Notes: generated by a model not told the origin, from the sequence alone. A stretch of DNA of 64,000 nt from an uncultured bacterium (GCA_903857255.1 CAIODY010000043.1:82334-146333), one strand, 5' to 3'. Shown: positions 49,612 through 58,635, counted from the first letter of the stretch. Program-made: numbers and translations.

Positions 49612-50328
49612 CTACTCTTTCTTAATTTTTCCCACGCCATCATTATTGGCAGCCTTAATAGTTGCATTGCCTTTATGTTTTACACTGCCCACCCCACTGT
49701 TGTTGATGCTGATTTGTTGTTCGGCATCCACTTCGGCACTGCCCACTCCGCTATTATCAATATTCAGTTTTTGAACAATAAAACCAAAGGCTTGCAGGCT
49801 ACCCACGCCACTATTATGAATAGTAGCCGAATCGGCATTGCCACTCAATTTGGTGCTACCAACGCCCGATAAATGTGCGTTGAATATTTCACAATTCAAT
49901 TGTAAATCGTTGTTGCCTACGCCATCAGATTTCAACATCAAATGAGGTAATTTTAATAGGCTGCTACTCACTTGGTTCACTCCTTCAATAGCCAATTCAT
50001 CTATGTTTTTGATAGTTACATAAATATTGAGTTTGGTTGAATGCCGAATGTTTTTTCCTTTTTTTAAATCTAATGTTAGTTCGCCATCTTTTACATCGGT
50101 AGTAATTAAAGGAGCAAGGTTTTCATCGGTTTCCACCACTACTGCTTCCATTTCACCCTGATTAATGATGACATGAAAAACCCCATTAACAGTGAGTTTG
50201 GAGAATGAAGCTACATTTCGGTTTTGCTTAATCACATTGCCATTGCCTTTTTCGCCAATGCCAATCAAGTTGCAACTGCTTACCAATAAAGCACCAATAA
50301 ATATAGATAAAGTGGTCAGAAATTTCAT
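49612..50328 (-). CDS. Head GIN domain-containing protein (DUF2807 type)
   Basis: Lipobox LVSSCNLIG; repeated NSGVGS/GVG beta-helix-like units. Confidence 0.85.
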   Translation of the reverse strand: MKFLTTLSIFIGALLVSSCNLIGIGEKGNGNVIKQNRNVASFSKLTVNGVFHVIINQGEMEAVVVETDENLAPLITTDVKDGELTLDLKKGKNIRHSTKLNIYVTIKNIDELAIEGVNQVSSSLLKLPHLMLKSDGVGNNDLQLNCEIFNAHLSGVGSTKLSGNADSATIHNSGVGSLQAFGFIVQKLNIDNSGVGSAEVDAEQQISINNSGVGSVKHKGNATIKAANNDGVGKIKKE

Positions 50329-50494
50329 TTGCTTTTATTTTAGTAGAGTAAATGTAAGGATAGATTTTCAAAAGCAAAGAATAGTTCCGCTGTTCGGTTG
50401 ATTATCATTTGCTTTTTTTTATTTTTGTAAAATTAACCCCAGCAAAACTTTACGTTTTAAGTTTTGTTTTTCTAAATCTGAAAAAGCGTCATTT

Positions 50495-51901
50495 ATGTAT
50501 ATTGAACAAATTTACACCAGTTGTTTAAGCGAAGCATCTTACTACATTGAATCGGAAAATGAGGCGGTCATTATCGACCCACTTCGTGATACTGAAAAGT
50601 ATTTGGCATTAGCAAAATCGAGAAATGCGACTATCAAATATATTTTTGAAACGCACTTCCATGCTGATTTTGTGAGTGGTCATTTAGAATTATCAAAGCA
50701 GACCCATGCACCAATTGTCTATGGACCTCATGCAGAAACAAACTTTTCAATTCACAAAGCAATTGATGGTGAAGAAATAAAATTAGGTAAAATAAAATTT
50801 CAAATTCTTCATACACCAGGGCATACTTTAGAATCAACTTGTTATTTGTTGATGGATGAAAACAATAAACCCAATGCTATTTTCACGGGTGATACATTGT
50901 TTGTTGGTGATGTTGGTCGCCCAGATTTATTTAGTGGAAATTTATCGAAAGAAGAATTGGCAGGCATGCTTTTCGATTCCTTACAATCGAAAATAAAACC
51001 ATTATCCGATGCGGTAACTGTTTATCCAGCACATGGGCCAGGTTCGGCTTGTGGCAAGGCTTTAGGAAAAGAAACTTTTAGCACCATAGGTATTCAGAAA
51101 GCAACTAACTATGCTTTGAAACACAACAACAAAACTGATTTTGTAAAAGACGTAACCAGTGGATTAAATGCACCACCACCGTATTTTCCAATTAATGCAG
51201 GCATCAACAAAAACGGTCATCAATTGTTAGATGATGTAATGAGTTCGGCAAAAGCCTTATCCATCGAAGAGTTTGAAGCTATTGCAAAAACGGATGCTAT
51301 CATTTTAGACACAAGAACTGCCGATAAATTTACCGAAGGATTTATTCCAAATTCTATTTTCATTGGCTTAGATGGCAGGTTTGCCGAATGGGCTGGAACA
51401 ATTTTACCTTATGATAAAAACATCATTTTGGTAACTGAAATTGGCAAAGAACAAGAAAGCATTGTTCGCTTAGGTCGAGTTGGATTAGATAAAGTGATTG
51501 GCTATTTACAAGGCGGATTTGAAGCCTGGAAAAGTGCGAACAAGAAATTTGATTTGGTCATCAACGTTGAAGCTGATGAATTGAAAATGGATTTGCAATA
51601 TGATGAAGATAAAATGGCAGTGATTGATGTTCGCAAACCATCGGAATTTGAAGGCGGACATATTGATATTGCACAAAATTTTTCATTAGCTAATTTAGAA
51701 AATGAAATGACTGATTTGCCCGACAACAAAAATATGTATGTGCATTGTGCTGGCGGCTATCGCAGCGTAATTGCTATTTCATTGATGAAAAAAGAAGGCT
51801 ATCATAATGTTAGGAATATTGTTGGCGGTTGGGGAACGATTACAAAAGTACCCGAAATGCCAATCGTATTGCCTGTTCCGAAAGAAGCAAGTTTGAATTA
51901 A
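50495..51901 (+). CDS. MBL-fold hydrolase with two rhodanese domains (CstB-like persulfide dioxygenase-sulfurtransferase architecture)
   Basis: IFETHFHADFVSGHLEL metal motif; first rhodanese lacks active-site Cys, second has VHCAGGYRS. Confidence 0.88.
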   Translation: MYIEQIYTSCLSEASYYIESENEAVIIDPLRDTEKYLALAKSRNATIKYIFETHFHADFVSGHLELSKQTHAPIVYGPHAETNFSIHKAIDGEEIKLGKIKFQILHTPGHTLESTCYLLMDENNKPNAIFTGDTLFVGDVGRPDLFSGNLSKEELAGMLFDSLQSKIKPLSDAVTVYPAHGPGSACGKALGKETFSTIGIQKATNYALKHNNKTDFVKDVTSGLNAPPPYFPINAGINKNGHQLLDDVMSSAKALSIEEFEAIAKTDAIILDTRTADKFTEGFIPNSIFIGLDGRFAEWAGTILPYDKNIILVTEIGKEQESIVRLGRVGLDKVIGYLQGGFEAWKSANKKFDLVINVEADELKMDLQYDEDKMAVIDVRKPSEFEGGHIDIAQNFSLANLENEMTDLPDNKNMYVHCAGGYRSVIAISLMKKEGYHNVRNIVGGWGTITKVPEMPIVLPVPKEASLN

Positions 51902-51909
51902 TTTCAACG

Positions 51910-51981
51910 AAAGAGCGCAAAGAAAAAAAGACGCAAAGTTTGTAGAGCATTAAAATCTTTTGCGACTTGGCGTGATAAAAA
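51910..51981. repeat. Intergenic cgcaaag/ctttgcg-type repeat, inverted arms, upstream of paaA
   Basis: gagcgcaaagaaaaaaagacgcaaag ... tcttttgcgacttggcgtgataaaa. Confidence 0.75.
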
Positions 51982-52012
51982 CAAAAATAAAAATCAGCAA
52001 AAAAATATTTTT

Positions 52013-53008
52013 ATGTACGGAAACGGATATACATCGCCCGAAGAAACAGCTAAACAAAAGCCCGACCCTTTAGCTGGTGAGGATTTGCAGCAATTGGCAT
52101 TGTTTGAAGAACGCATTACCCATGGCGAAAAAATTGAACCACAAGATTGGATGCCGAAGGAATATCGCCGACAATTAATCCGTATGATTGAGCAACATGC
52201 ACACAGCGAAGTGATTGGTGCATTGCCCGAAGGTACTTGGATTACAAGGGCTCCGAGCTTTAAACGCAAATTAGCTTTGATTGCAAAAGTGCAAGACGAA
52301 ATTGGTCATGCACATTTATTATACAACGCTGCTGAAACTTTAGGCAAAAGCAGAGAGGCAATGATTAATGATTTGTTGAGCGGCAAAAGCAAGTACAGCA
52401 ATGTGTTCAACTATCCTGCCACCACTTGGGCTGATGTAACTGTGATTGGTTTTTTGATTGATGGTGCTGCCATTGTAAATCAAGTCATCAATGCTAAAGG
52501 CTCTTACGGTCCATATTGCAGAGCGTTGGAAAGAATTTGTTACGAAGAAAGTTTTCATTTAAAACAAGGGCATGATGCGTTGGTGCATTTAGCAGTTGGC
52601 ACAAAAACACAACGAGCGATGTTGCAAGATGCATTGAATCGTTGGTATCGTCCGATTATTCATTTTTTCGGACCAAGCGATAAAGCCAGTGTTCATGGCA
52701 CTTTGCTGATGAAGTGGAAAGTGAAAATGGCAAGCAACGATGATATGCGAAATCAGTTTCTTGACCAATACGTTCCAAAAATTCGTGAACTTGGTTTAGA
52801 TTTTCCTGACCCGAAATTGAATAAAAATGCTGAAGGCATTTGGGAATTCAGCGACCCGAATTGGGATGAATTTTTTGCTACCATTAATGGAAACGGACCT
52901 TGTAATGCAGAAAGATTAGCAGTTCGTCGTTGGGCAGAAGAACACGGCAGATGGGTGCGTAAAGCGTTGATGAATCCAAGCCAAAAGCAGGTTTTGCCGT
53001 TGTCGTAA
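52013..53008 (+). CDS. paaA: 1,2-phenylacetyl-CoA epoxidase subunit PaaA
   Basis: [55 protein letters not shown]...[16 protein letters not shown]. Confidence 0.95.
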   Translation: MYGNGYTSPEETAKQKPDPLAGEDLQQLALFEERITHGEKIEPQDWMPKEYRRQLIRMIEQHAHSEVIGALPEGTWITRAPSFKRKLALIAKVQDEIGHAHLLYNAAETLGKSREAMINDLLSGKSKYSNVFNYPATTWADVTVIGFLIDGAAIVNQVINAKGSYGPYCRALERICYEESFHLKQGHDALVHLAVGTKTQRAMLQDALNRWYRPIIHFFGPSDKASVHGTLLMKWKVKMASNDDMRNQFLDQYVPKIRELGLDFPDPKLNKNAEGIWEFSDPNWDEFFATINGNGPCNAERLAVRRWAEEHGRWVRKALMNPSQKQVLPLS

Positions 53009-53030
53009 ATTTCAATTAATCAAAAAATCA

Positions 53031-53062
53031 CTTGGCGTCTTTGCGCCTTTGTGAGAAAAAAA
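53031..53062 (+). repeat. Intergenic repeat copy between paaA and paaB
   Basis: cttggcgtctttgcgcctttgtgagaaaaaaa. Confidence 0.75.
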
Positions 53063-53068
53063 TATTGC

Positions 53069-53437
53069 ATGAAAAGTTTTGACCCAAGAGTTAATAGAAT
53101 CAACCCCATCGAGGAAAAGACCGAAATGAATATCGGTGAAGCATGGGAACCGTATGAAGTTTTTCATCAAAAAAAACGTGGCGACCATCACATTCATGTG
53201 GGTAGTGTGCATGCGCCAAATGCAGCACAGGCTTTGCTTTTCGCTAAAGAACAATATGGCAGAAGACAAAATTGTGTAAACATGTGGGTGGTGCGAACTG
53301 CCGATGTAACTCAATTTCAGTATGATGATGCTGATATTTTTGAAACAGCCATTGACAAAGAATATCGCGAAGCGTATGGCTTTAAAGTGAGAGATAAAAT
53401 CAATGCTTATAAAAAACAACAAACAGAATCAAAATAA
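53069..53437 (+). CDS. paaB: 1,2-phenylacetyl-CoA epoxidase subunit PaaB
   Basis: WEPYEVFHQKKRGDHHIHVGSVHAPNAAQALLFAKEQYGRRQNCVNMWVV; ATG at 53069 preferred to the 53051 GTG, which lies in the repeat. Confidence 0.93.
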   Translation: MKSFDPRVNRINPIEEKTEMNIGEAWEPYEVFHQKKRGDHHIHVGSVHAPNAAQALLFAKEQYGRRQNCVNMWVVRTADVTQFQYDDADIFETAIDKEYREAYGFKVRDKINAYKKQQTESK

Positions 53438-53440
53438 AAT

Positions 53441-53468
53441 TCTTTGCGCCTTGGCGTGATAAAAAATA
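53441..53468 (+). repeat. Intergenic repeat copy between paaB and paaC
   Basis: tctttgcgccttggcgtgataaaaaata. Confidence 0.75.
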
Positions 53469-53473
53469 ATTAA

Positions 53474-54226
53474 ATGACACCTGCACTTTATAATTTTATT
53501 TTAAAAACAGCCGATGACTGTTTTATTTTAGGGCACCGAAACAGCGAATGGACGGGCTTCGGACCGTTTATGGAAGAAGATATTGCCTTTGCTTCAATGG
53601 CGCAAGACAAAATTGGTCATGCTTGGTTATTGTATAAAATGCTGGATGAAAATCCAGCGGCGGCAGAAACATTAGCTTTCAAACGAGCAGAAAAAGATTT
53701 TAAATGTTGCCACTTTGTTGAGCAACCAATTGGCGAATACGATTTCAGTTTGATGCGGCATTTTTTATTTGACCATGCCGACCAATTACGTTATGAAATG
53801 TTGATGAATAGTAGCTTTGAACCATTGGCGCATTTTGCAAAAAAGTTTAAAGGCGAATTAAAATATCACACCATGCATGCTGATACTTTTATTTTGCAAC
53901 TCGGCAATGGTAATGAAGAGAGCAAAGCCAGAATGCAATCGGCATTGAATTTTTGTTTACCGTTGGCTCTAGGAATTTTTGAAGCATACGAAGGAGAACA
54001 AGAAATTATCGCACAAAATATTTTTGCTGGCGAAAAAGTTTTACAAGCAAAATGGGTAGGAAAAATTTCACCCATCATAAAAGATGCAGGACTTAAAATG
54101 CCTGATATAAATACATTACAAGCTGTTAATGGTGGGCGACATGGATTTCATTCCGATTATTTGCAGCCGCTTTTGAAAGAAATGAGAGAAGTGGTAGATG
54201 CATTTCCTGATGCAACAGAGTGGTAA
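53474..54226 (+). CDS. paaC: 1,2-phenylacetyl-CoA epoxidase subunit PaaC
   Basis: ADDCFILGHRNSEWTGFGPFMEEDIAFASMAQDKIGHAWLLYKML...ELKYHTMHAD. Confidence 0.94.
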   Translation: MTPALYNFILKTADDCFILGHRNSEWTGFGPFMEEDIAFASMAQDKIGHAWLLYKMLDENPAAAETLAFKRAEKDFKCCHFVEQPIGEYDFSLMRHFLFDHADQLRYEMLMNSSFEPLAHFAKKFKGELKYHTMHADTFILQLGNGNEESKARMQSALNFCLPLALGIFEAYEGEQEIIAQNIFAGEKVLQAKWVGKISPIIKDAGLKMPDINTLQAVNGGRHGFHSDYLQPLLKEMREVVDAFPDATEW

Positions 54227-54229
54227 TAA

Positions 54230-54727
54230 TTGATTAAGATAATGGCCACAAAAAAAAATCTTACACTAACCATCGAACCCGAAATTGATTTCGAGTTGAT
54301 AGCCATTTCAGCCACAACAGCCGATTATAAAATCTGCATGGCGTTAGATGAAAAGTTTGATTTGCCATTTCAATTTTCGGAAACGATTGAAAAAAAGACA
54401 CAAAATGTAGTTGCAAAATTTTCTGTTTTCAGTTTGGTATGTGATGTGAGGCAAACAGAAATTTGTCTCATCAACAATAAATCGGAAGGAAATATTTTAG
54501 TGAATGATTTTCGTCAGGCAGATTTTATTTTGAGATTAAAAGGCGACTGGGCATTGCAACAAAAAGAAAATTTAATTTCTTTTTTAAAAATCATCAACGG
54601 TGTAAATGCAGTAATGAAGCCCGATGCAGGCACTTTGAAAGATGTAGAATGGCTCACTTTTGAATTGCCCGACAAAGAATATTTTTATCATAAACAATAT
54701 GTGGAAGGAAGAAAACAACAGTCTTAA
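54230..54727 (+). CDS. IPExxxVDY family protein
   Basis: C-terminal FELPDKEYFYHKQYVEG and size fit this Bacteroidota-specific family; probable start MATKKN (54242). Confidence 0.6.
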   Translation: MIKIMATKKNLTLTIEPEIDFELIAISATTADYKICMALDEKFDLPFQFSETIEKKTQNVVAKFSVFSLVCDVRQTEICLINNKSEGNILVNDFRQADFILRLKGDWALQQKENLISFLKIINGVNAVMKPDAGTLKDVEWLTFELPDKEYFYHKQYVEGRKQQS

Positions 54728-54929
54728 TCGTACTTTCGAGTTCAAAAACTTTAGCGAAGCTTTTGCTTTTATGACTCGTGTGGCCATGCTTGCCGAGCAA
54801 CATAGTCATCACCCAAACTGGAGCAATGTTTGGAATAAAGTGAACATTCAATTAACAACGCACGATAAAGGCAATGTGGTTACAGAAAAAGACCGTAAAT
54901 TAGCCGCCGCAATTGACTCGATTTTGTAA
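54699..54929 (+). CDS. 4a-hydroxytetrahydrobiopterin dehydratase (pterin carbinolamine dehydratase)
   Basis: FEFKNFSEAFAFMTRVAMLAEQHSHHPNWSNVWNKVNIQLTTHDKGNVVTEKDRKLAAAID; start at MWKEENN. Confidence 0.92.
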   Translation: MWKEENNSLNRTFEFKNFSEAFAFMTRVAMLAEQHSHHPNWSNVWNKVNIQLTTHDKGNVVTEKDRKLAAAIDSIL

Positions 54930-54970
54930 TTGATTTATCAATTTGCAAAAAAATTACACCAATATTTTTA

Positions 54971-56059
54971 ATGACACCAGCAATTCTTCTTCTTCAAGAC
55001 GGAACAATTTTCAACGGATACGCTGCCGGAAAAATTGGCACTACAACGGGCGAAATATGCTTCAACACGGGTATGACAGGCTATCAGGAAGTTTTTACTG
55101 ACCCTAGTTATTACAAACAAATTGTGGTGATGACCAATATTTTTATTGGTAATTACGGCGTAAAAAAATCAGAAACAGAAAGCAATAAAATGCAGATTGC
55201 TGGCTTGGTTTGTAAAAACTGGATGCCGAACTATAGTCGTTCAATGGCAGATGGAAATGTGCAGGAATATTTTGAAAACGAGCAAATGGTGGGTATTCAG
55301 GGTGTTGATACCCGTGCAATAGTTCGCCACATCCGCAATGCAGGTGTGATGAATTGCATTATCTCATCTGAAATAAGTGATGTTGAAGAATTGAAAAAAC
55401 GATTAGCTGCCGAGCCTTCGATGGCTGGAAGAGAGTTAAGTAGTGAAGTTTCTACTAAGGAATCTTATTTTTTTGGCGAAGAAAAATCTGCCATTAAAGT
55501 TGCTGTTTTAGATTTAGGAGTGAAGAAAAATATTTTGCGTTGCATGGCTGACAGAGGAATGTATTTAAAAGTATTTCCAGCCAAAACAAAATTGGATGAA
55601 ATGATGAAATTCAATCCTGACGGGTATTTCATCAGCAATGGACCTGGTGACCCAGCCAGCATGCCTTATGCAATTGCAACGGTGAAAGATATTTTAGCTA
55701 CTAATAAACCTCTATTTGGAATTTGTTTAGGACATCAATTATTAAGTGAAGCTTGTGGTATTTCAACTTATAAAATGCACAACGGGCATCGTGGTTTGAA
55801 TCATCCTGTGATTAATTTGCAAACAGGCAAATGCGAAATCACTTCGCAAAATCATGGCTTTGCTGTAAAGGAAGAAGAAGCTAAGCAAAATGCGAATGTG
55901 GAAGTAACGCATTTGAATTTGAACGACAACACGATTGAAGGTATCAAAGTGAAAAACAAAAAAGCATTCAGTGTGCAATATCATCCCGAAAGCAGCCCTG
56001 GACCACATGATTCGAGATATTTGTTTGATGATTTTTTAGAAATGATTAAACTGAATTAA
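54971..56059 (+). CDS. carA: Carbamoyl-phosphate synthase small subunit
   Basis: GEICFNTGMTGYQEVFTDPSYYKQIVVMTN...GPGDPASMPYAI...PLFGICLGHQLL...FSVQYHPESSPGPHDS. Confidence 0.97.
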   Translation: MTPAILLLQDGTIFNGYAAGKIGTTTGEICFNTGMTGYQEVFTDPSYYKQIVVMTNIFIGNYGVKKSETESNKMQIAGLVCKNWMPNYSRSMADGNVQEYFENEQMVGIQGVDTRAIVRHIRNAGVMNCIISSEISDVEELKKRLAAEPSMAGRELSSEVSTKESYFFGEEKSAIKVAVLDLGVKKNILRCMADRGMYLKVFPAKTKLDEMMKFNPDGYFISNGPGDPASMPYAIATVKDILATNKPLFGICLGHQLLSEACGISTYKMHNGHRGLNHPVINLQTGKCEITSQNHGFAVKEEEAKQNANVEVTHLNLNDNTIEGIKVKNKKAFSVQYHPESSPGPHDSRYLFDDFLEMIKLN

Positions 56060-56065
56060 TTTTCG

Positions 56066-56103
56066 AAAGCCGTTTGTAATTAAAAACAAACGGCTTTTTT
56101 ATT
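56066..56103 (+). terminator. Rho-independent terminator
   Basis: aaagccgtttgtaattaaaaacaaacggctttttt. Confidence 0.85.
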
Positions 56104-56128
56104 TTTAGAGAAAAAACTCCTATTCTGC

Positions 56129-56136
56129 TATATTTG
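56129..56136 (+). promoter_or_regulatory. Candidate -7 element TATATTTG upstream of E2 gene
   Basis: TAnnTTTG, followed by cacctcaa as upstream of purK. Confidence 0.5.
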
Positions 56137-56161
56137 CACCTCAATAAAAATCAAATTTATC

Positions 56162-57484
56162 ATGGCTCGATTTGAATTAGTGATGCCCAAAATGGGCGAA
56201 AGTATTATGGAAGCTACCATTTTGAAATGGAAAAAAAATGTGGGCGATGCCATTGCGATGGATGAAACCTTATTAGAAATAGCTACCGATAAAGTGGATA
56301 GCGAAGTGCCAAGCACAGCCGCTGGCAAGGTGGTTGAAATTTTGTTTAAAGAAAATGATGTGGTGCCTGTGGGCAAAGTGATTGCGATAATTGAAGACGC
56401 AAATGGTCATCAGTCATCAGTCGTAAGTCATCAGGAAACAGCCAATACAAAACCAGTAGTTGCTGCTACACCAATCGCTCAACCAGTAACAAGTAACCCA
56501 AAACCAGCAACTATTTCAAGCGATAGATTTTATTCGCCATTGGTTTTAAATATTGCTCGTCAAGAAGGAATTTCGATGAGTGAATTGGAAACTTTACCTG
56601 GCACTGGGCAAGATGGTAGAGTTACAAAAAGTGATATTTTGAATCATGTAAAAAACAGAGGAAGTCATCAGTCTTCGGTTATCAGTCATCAGGAAACAGC
56701 CAATACAGTTGTAGCAGCAACTTCACCAGTTGCTCCACCAGTAACCAGCAACCCACAACCAGCAACTGTTTCAGGTAATGTTGAAATAATTGAAATGGAC
56801 AGAATGCGTAAGTTAATTGCTGACCACATGGTTCGCAGCAAAGCCACTTCGCCGCATGTAACTTCATTTGCCGAAGCTGATGTAACCAACTTGGTGAAAT
56901 GGAGAGATAAGGTGAAAAAGAATTTTGAAAAACGAGAAGGTGAAAAAATAACTTTCACTCCAATATTTGTTGAGGCTGTAGCAAAAGCATTGAAAGAGTT
57001 TCCATTCGTGAATGCCAGTGTTGATGGTACTTCTATCATTTTGAAAAAAGATATTAATGTAGGAATGGCAACTGCTACACCAAGTGGAAATTTGATTGTG
57101 CCTATCATCAAAAATGCTGACCAACGCAATTTAATTGGCTTAACCAAAGAAGTAAATCGCTTGGCAAATGCTGGCAGAAATAATGGTTTGAAACCTGATG
57201 AAACTCAAGGTGGAACTTTCACTTTAACTAATGTTGGCAGCTTTGGAAGTTTGATGGGAACACCAATTATTAATCAACCACAAGTGGCGATTTTGGCTGT
57301 TGGTGCCATCAAGAAAAAACCTGTAGTTGTTGAAACTGAAATGGGTGATGTAATTGCCATCCGACAAATGATGATGATAAGTATGAGCTACGACCATCGC
57401 ATTGTAGATGGCGCATTGGGTGGGCGTTTCATCAGCCGTGTGGTGGAATTGTTAGAAGCGTTTGATGTGAACAGAGAAATATAA
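56162..57484 (+). CDS. Dihydrolipoamide acyltransferase (2-oxo acid dehydrogenase E2)
   Basis: Lipoyl domain ...LLEIATDKVDSEVPS; E3-binding FYSPLVLNIARQEGISMSELETLPGTGQDGRVTKSDIL; catalytic SYDHRIVDGALGGRFI. Confidence 0.95.
   Translation: MARFELVMPKMGESIMEATILKWKKNVGDAIAMDETLLEIATDKVDSEVPSTAAGKVVEILFKENDVVPVGKVIAIIEDANGHQSSVVSHQETANTKPVVAATPIAQPVTSNPKPATISSDRFYSPLVLNIARQEGISMSELETLPGTGQDGRVTKSDILNHVKNRGSHQSSVISHQETANTVVAATSPVAPPVTSNPQPATVSGNVEIIEMDRMRKLIADHMVRSKATSPHVTSFAEADVTNLVKWRDKVKKNFEKREGEKITFTPIFVEAVAKALKEFPFVNASVDGTSIILKKDINVGMATATPSGNLIVPIIKNADQRNLIGLTKEVNRLANAGRNNGLKPDETQGGTFTLTNVGSFGSLMGTPIINQPQVAILAVGAIKKKPVVVETEMGDVIAIRQMMMISMSYDHRIVDGALGGRFISRVVELLEAFDVNREI
56405..56520 (+). 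repeat. E2 linker repeat copy 1
   Basis: Encodes HQSSVVSHQETANTKPVVAATPIAQPVTSNPKPATIS. Confidence 0.85.
56663..56775 (+). repeat. E2 linker repeat copy 2
   Basis: Encodes HQSSVISHQETANTVVAATSPVAPPVTSNPQPATVS. Confidence 0.85.
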
Positions 57485-57886
57485 ATGAGCCAGCAAGGCT
57501 TAATACAAAACATTGTTTTCTTTGATGGTGTGTGCAATTTGTGCAATAACTCGGTAGATTTTTTGATGAAAATTGACAAAAAGAAAACATTAAAATTTGC
57601 TTCTTTGCAATCTGATTTTGCAAAGGAAAAATTGCAACATTTTGAGGCAAAATTTTCAACAGAAAATTCTATTTTATTTTTACAAAACGAAAATCTTTAT
57701 TCGCAATCAACTGCTGTTGCGATGCTTTTGAAACAAGTAGGTGGTGGTTGGAAAATGGTTGCCAGTATGATTTTATTTTTTCCAATTTCGATTCGAGATA
57801 CAATTTATAAATTCGTTGCAAAGCACCGCTATCAATGGTTTGGCAAGCGAAATGTTTGCAGAGTGCCGAATGAAAATGAAAAATAA
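57485..57886 (+). CDS. DCC family thiol-disulfide oxidoreductase (DUF393)
   Basis: VFFDGVCNLCNNSVDFLMKID...FASLQSDFAK; DxxCxxC. Confidence 0.9.
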   Translation: MSQQGLIQNIVFFDGVCNLCNNSVDFLMKIDKKKTLKFASLQSDFAKEKLQHFEAKFSTENSILFLQNENLYSQSTAVAMLLKQVGGGWKMVASMILFFPISIRDTIYKFVAKHRYQWFGKRNVCRVPNENEK

Positions 57887-57980
57887 TTACTTCTTGACAT
57901 TTATCAAATGCTGTTTAAAATAGCAAAAATCAGAACAGCAAAACAACATTTCCATTAGTTTTGCTGTTACTGATTGCGTT

Positions 57981-58607
57981 ATGAATTTTCCCTCGAAACT
58001 TATTGAAAATGCTGTTGCAGAATTTGCATCGTTGCCAGGCATTGGCAAAAAAACCGCTCTGCGATTGGTTTTGCATTTGTTGAAACAACCCAAAGAAGAA
58101 GTAGAAAAATTTAGTTTCAACATTTCAAAAATGCGAAATGAAATAAAATTTTGCAAAGAATGCCACAATATTAGTGATGCTGAAATTTGTAGCATTTGCA
58201 ATAGTTCGCATCGAAAACACGAACAAATTTGTTTGGTTGAAAATTTACGAGATGTGATAGCTATTGAAAATACTGGGCAATACAGTGGTGTGTATCATGT
58301 GTTGAATGGTGTGATTTCGCCGATTGATGGCATCGGACCTGATGAATTGACTATTCAATCATTGCTGAATCGTGTTGAAAAAAATGAGGCGAAAGAATTA
58401 ATCATGGCTTTGAACCCAACGATGGAAGGCGATACAACGATTTTTTACATCTCCAAACAATTGCAAAATTCGACCGTAAAAATCACCAGCATCGCTCGTG
58501 GAATTGCTTTTGGCGGCGAATTAGAATATGTTGATGAATACACTTTGGCTCGGTCATTAGCCACCAGATTGCCTTATGAAAAATATTTGGTGAATAAACT
58601 TCAATGA
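57981..58607 (+). CDS. recR: Recombination protein RecR
   Basis: LPGIGKKTALRLVLHLLKQ; zinc-finger Cys residues; GxYHVLNGVISPIDGIGPDEL Toprim. Confidence 0.96.
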   Translation: MNFPSKLIENAVAEFASLPGIGKKTALRLVLHLLKQPKEEVEKFSFNISKMRNEIKFCKECHNISDAEICSICNSSHRKHEQICLVENLRDVIAIENTGQYSGVYHVLNGVISPIDGIGPDELTIQSLLNRVEKNEAKELIMALNPTMEGDTTIFYISKQLQNSTVKITSIARGIAFGGELEYVDEYTLARSLATRLPYEKYLVNKLQ

Positions 58608-58635
58608 CGAATTTTATTGATTGACCAATAAATTT

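Noticed and set aside
56689-57147. 152-aa minus-strand ORF inside the E2 gene
   Set aside because: Antisense to the linker repeat and catalytic domain; no independent motif
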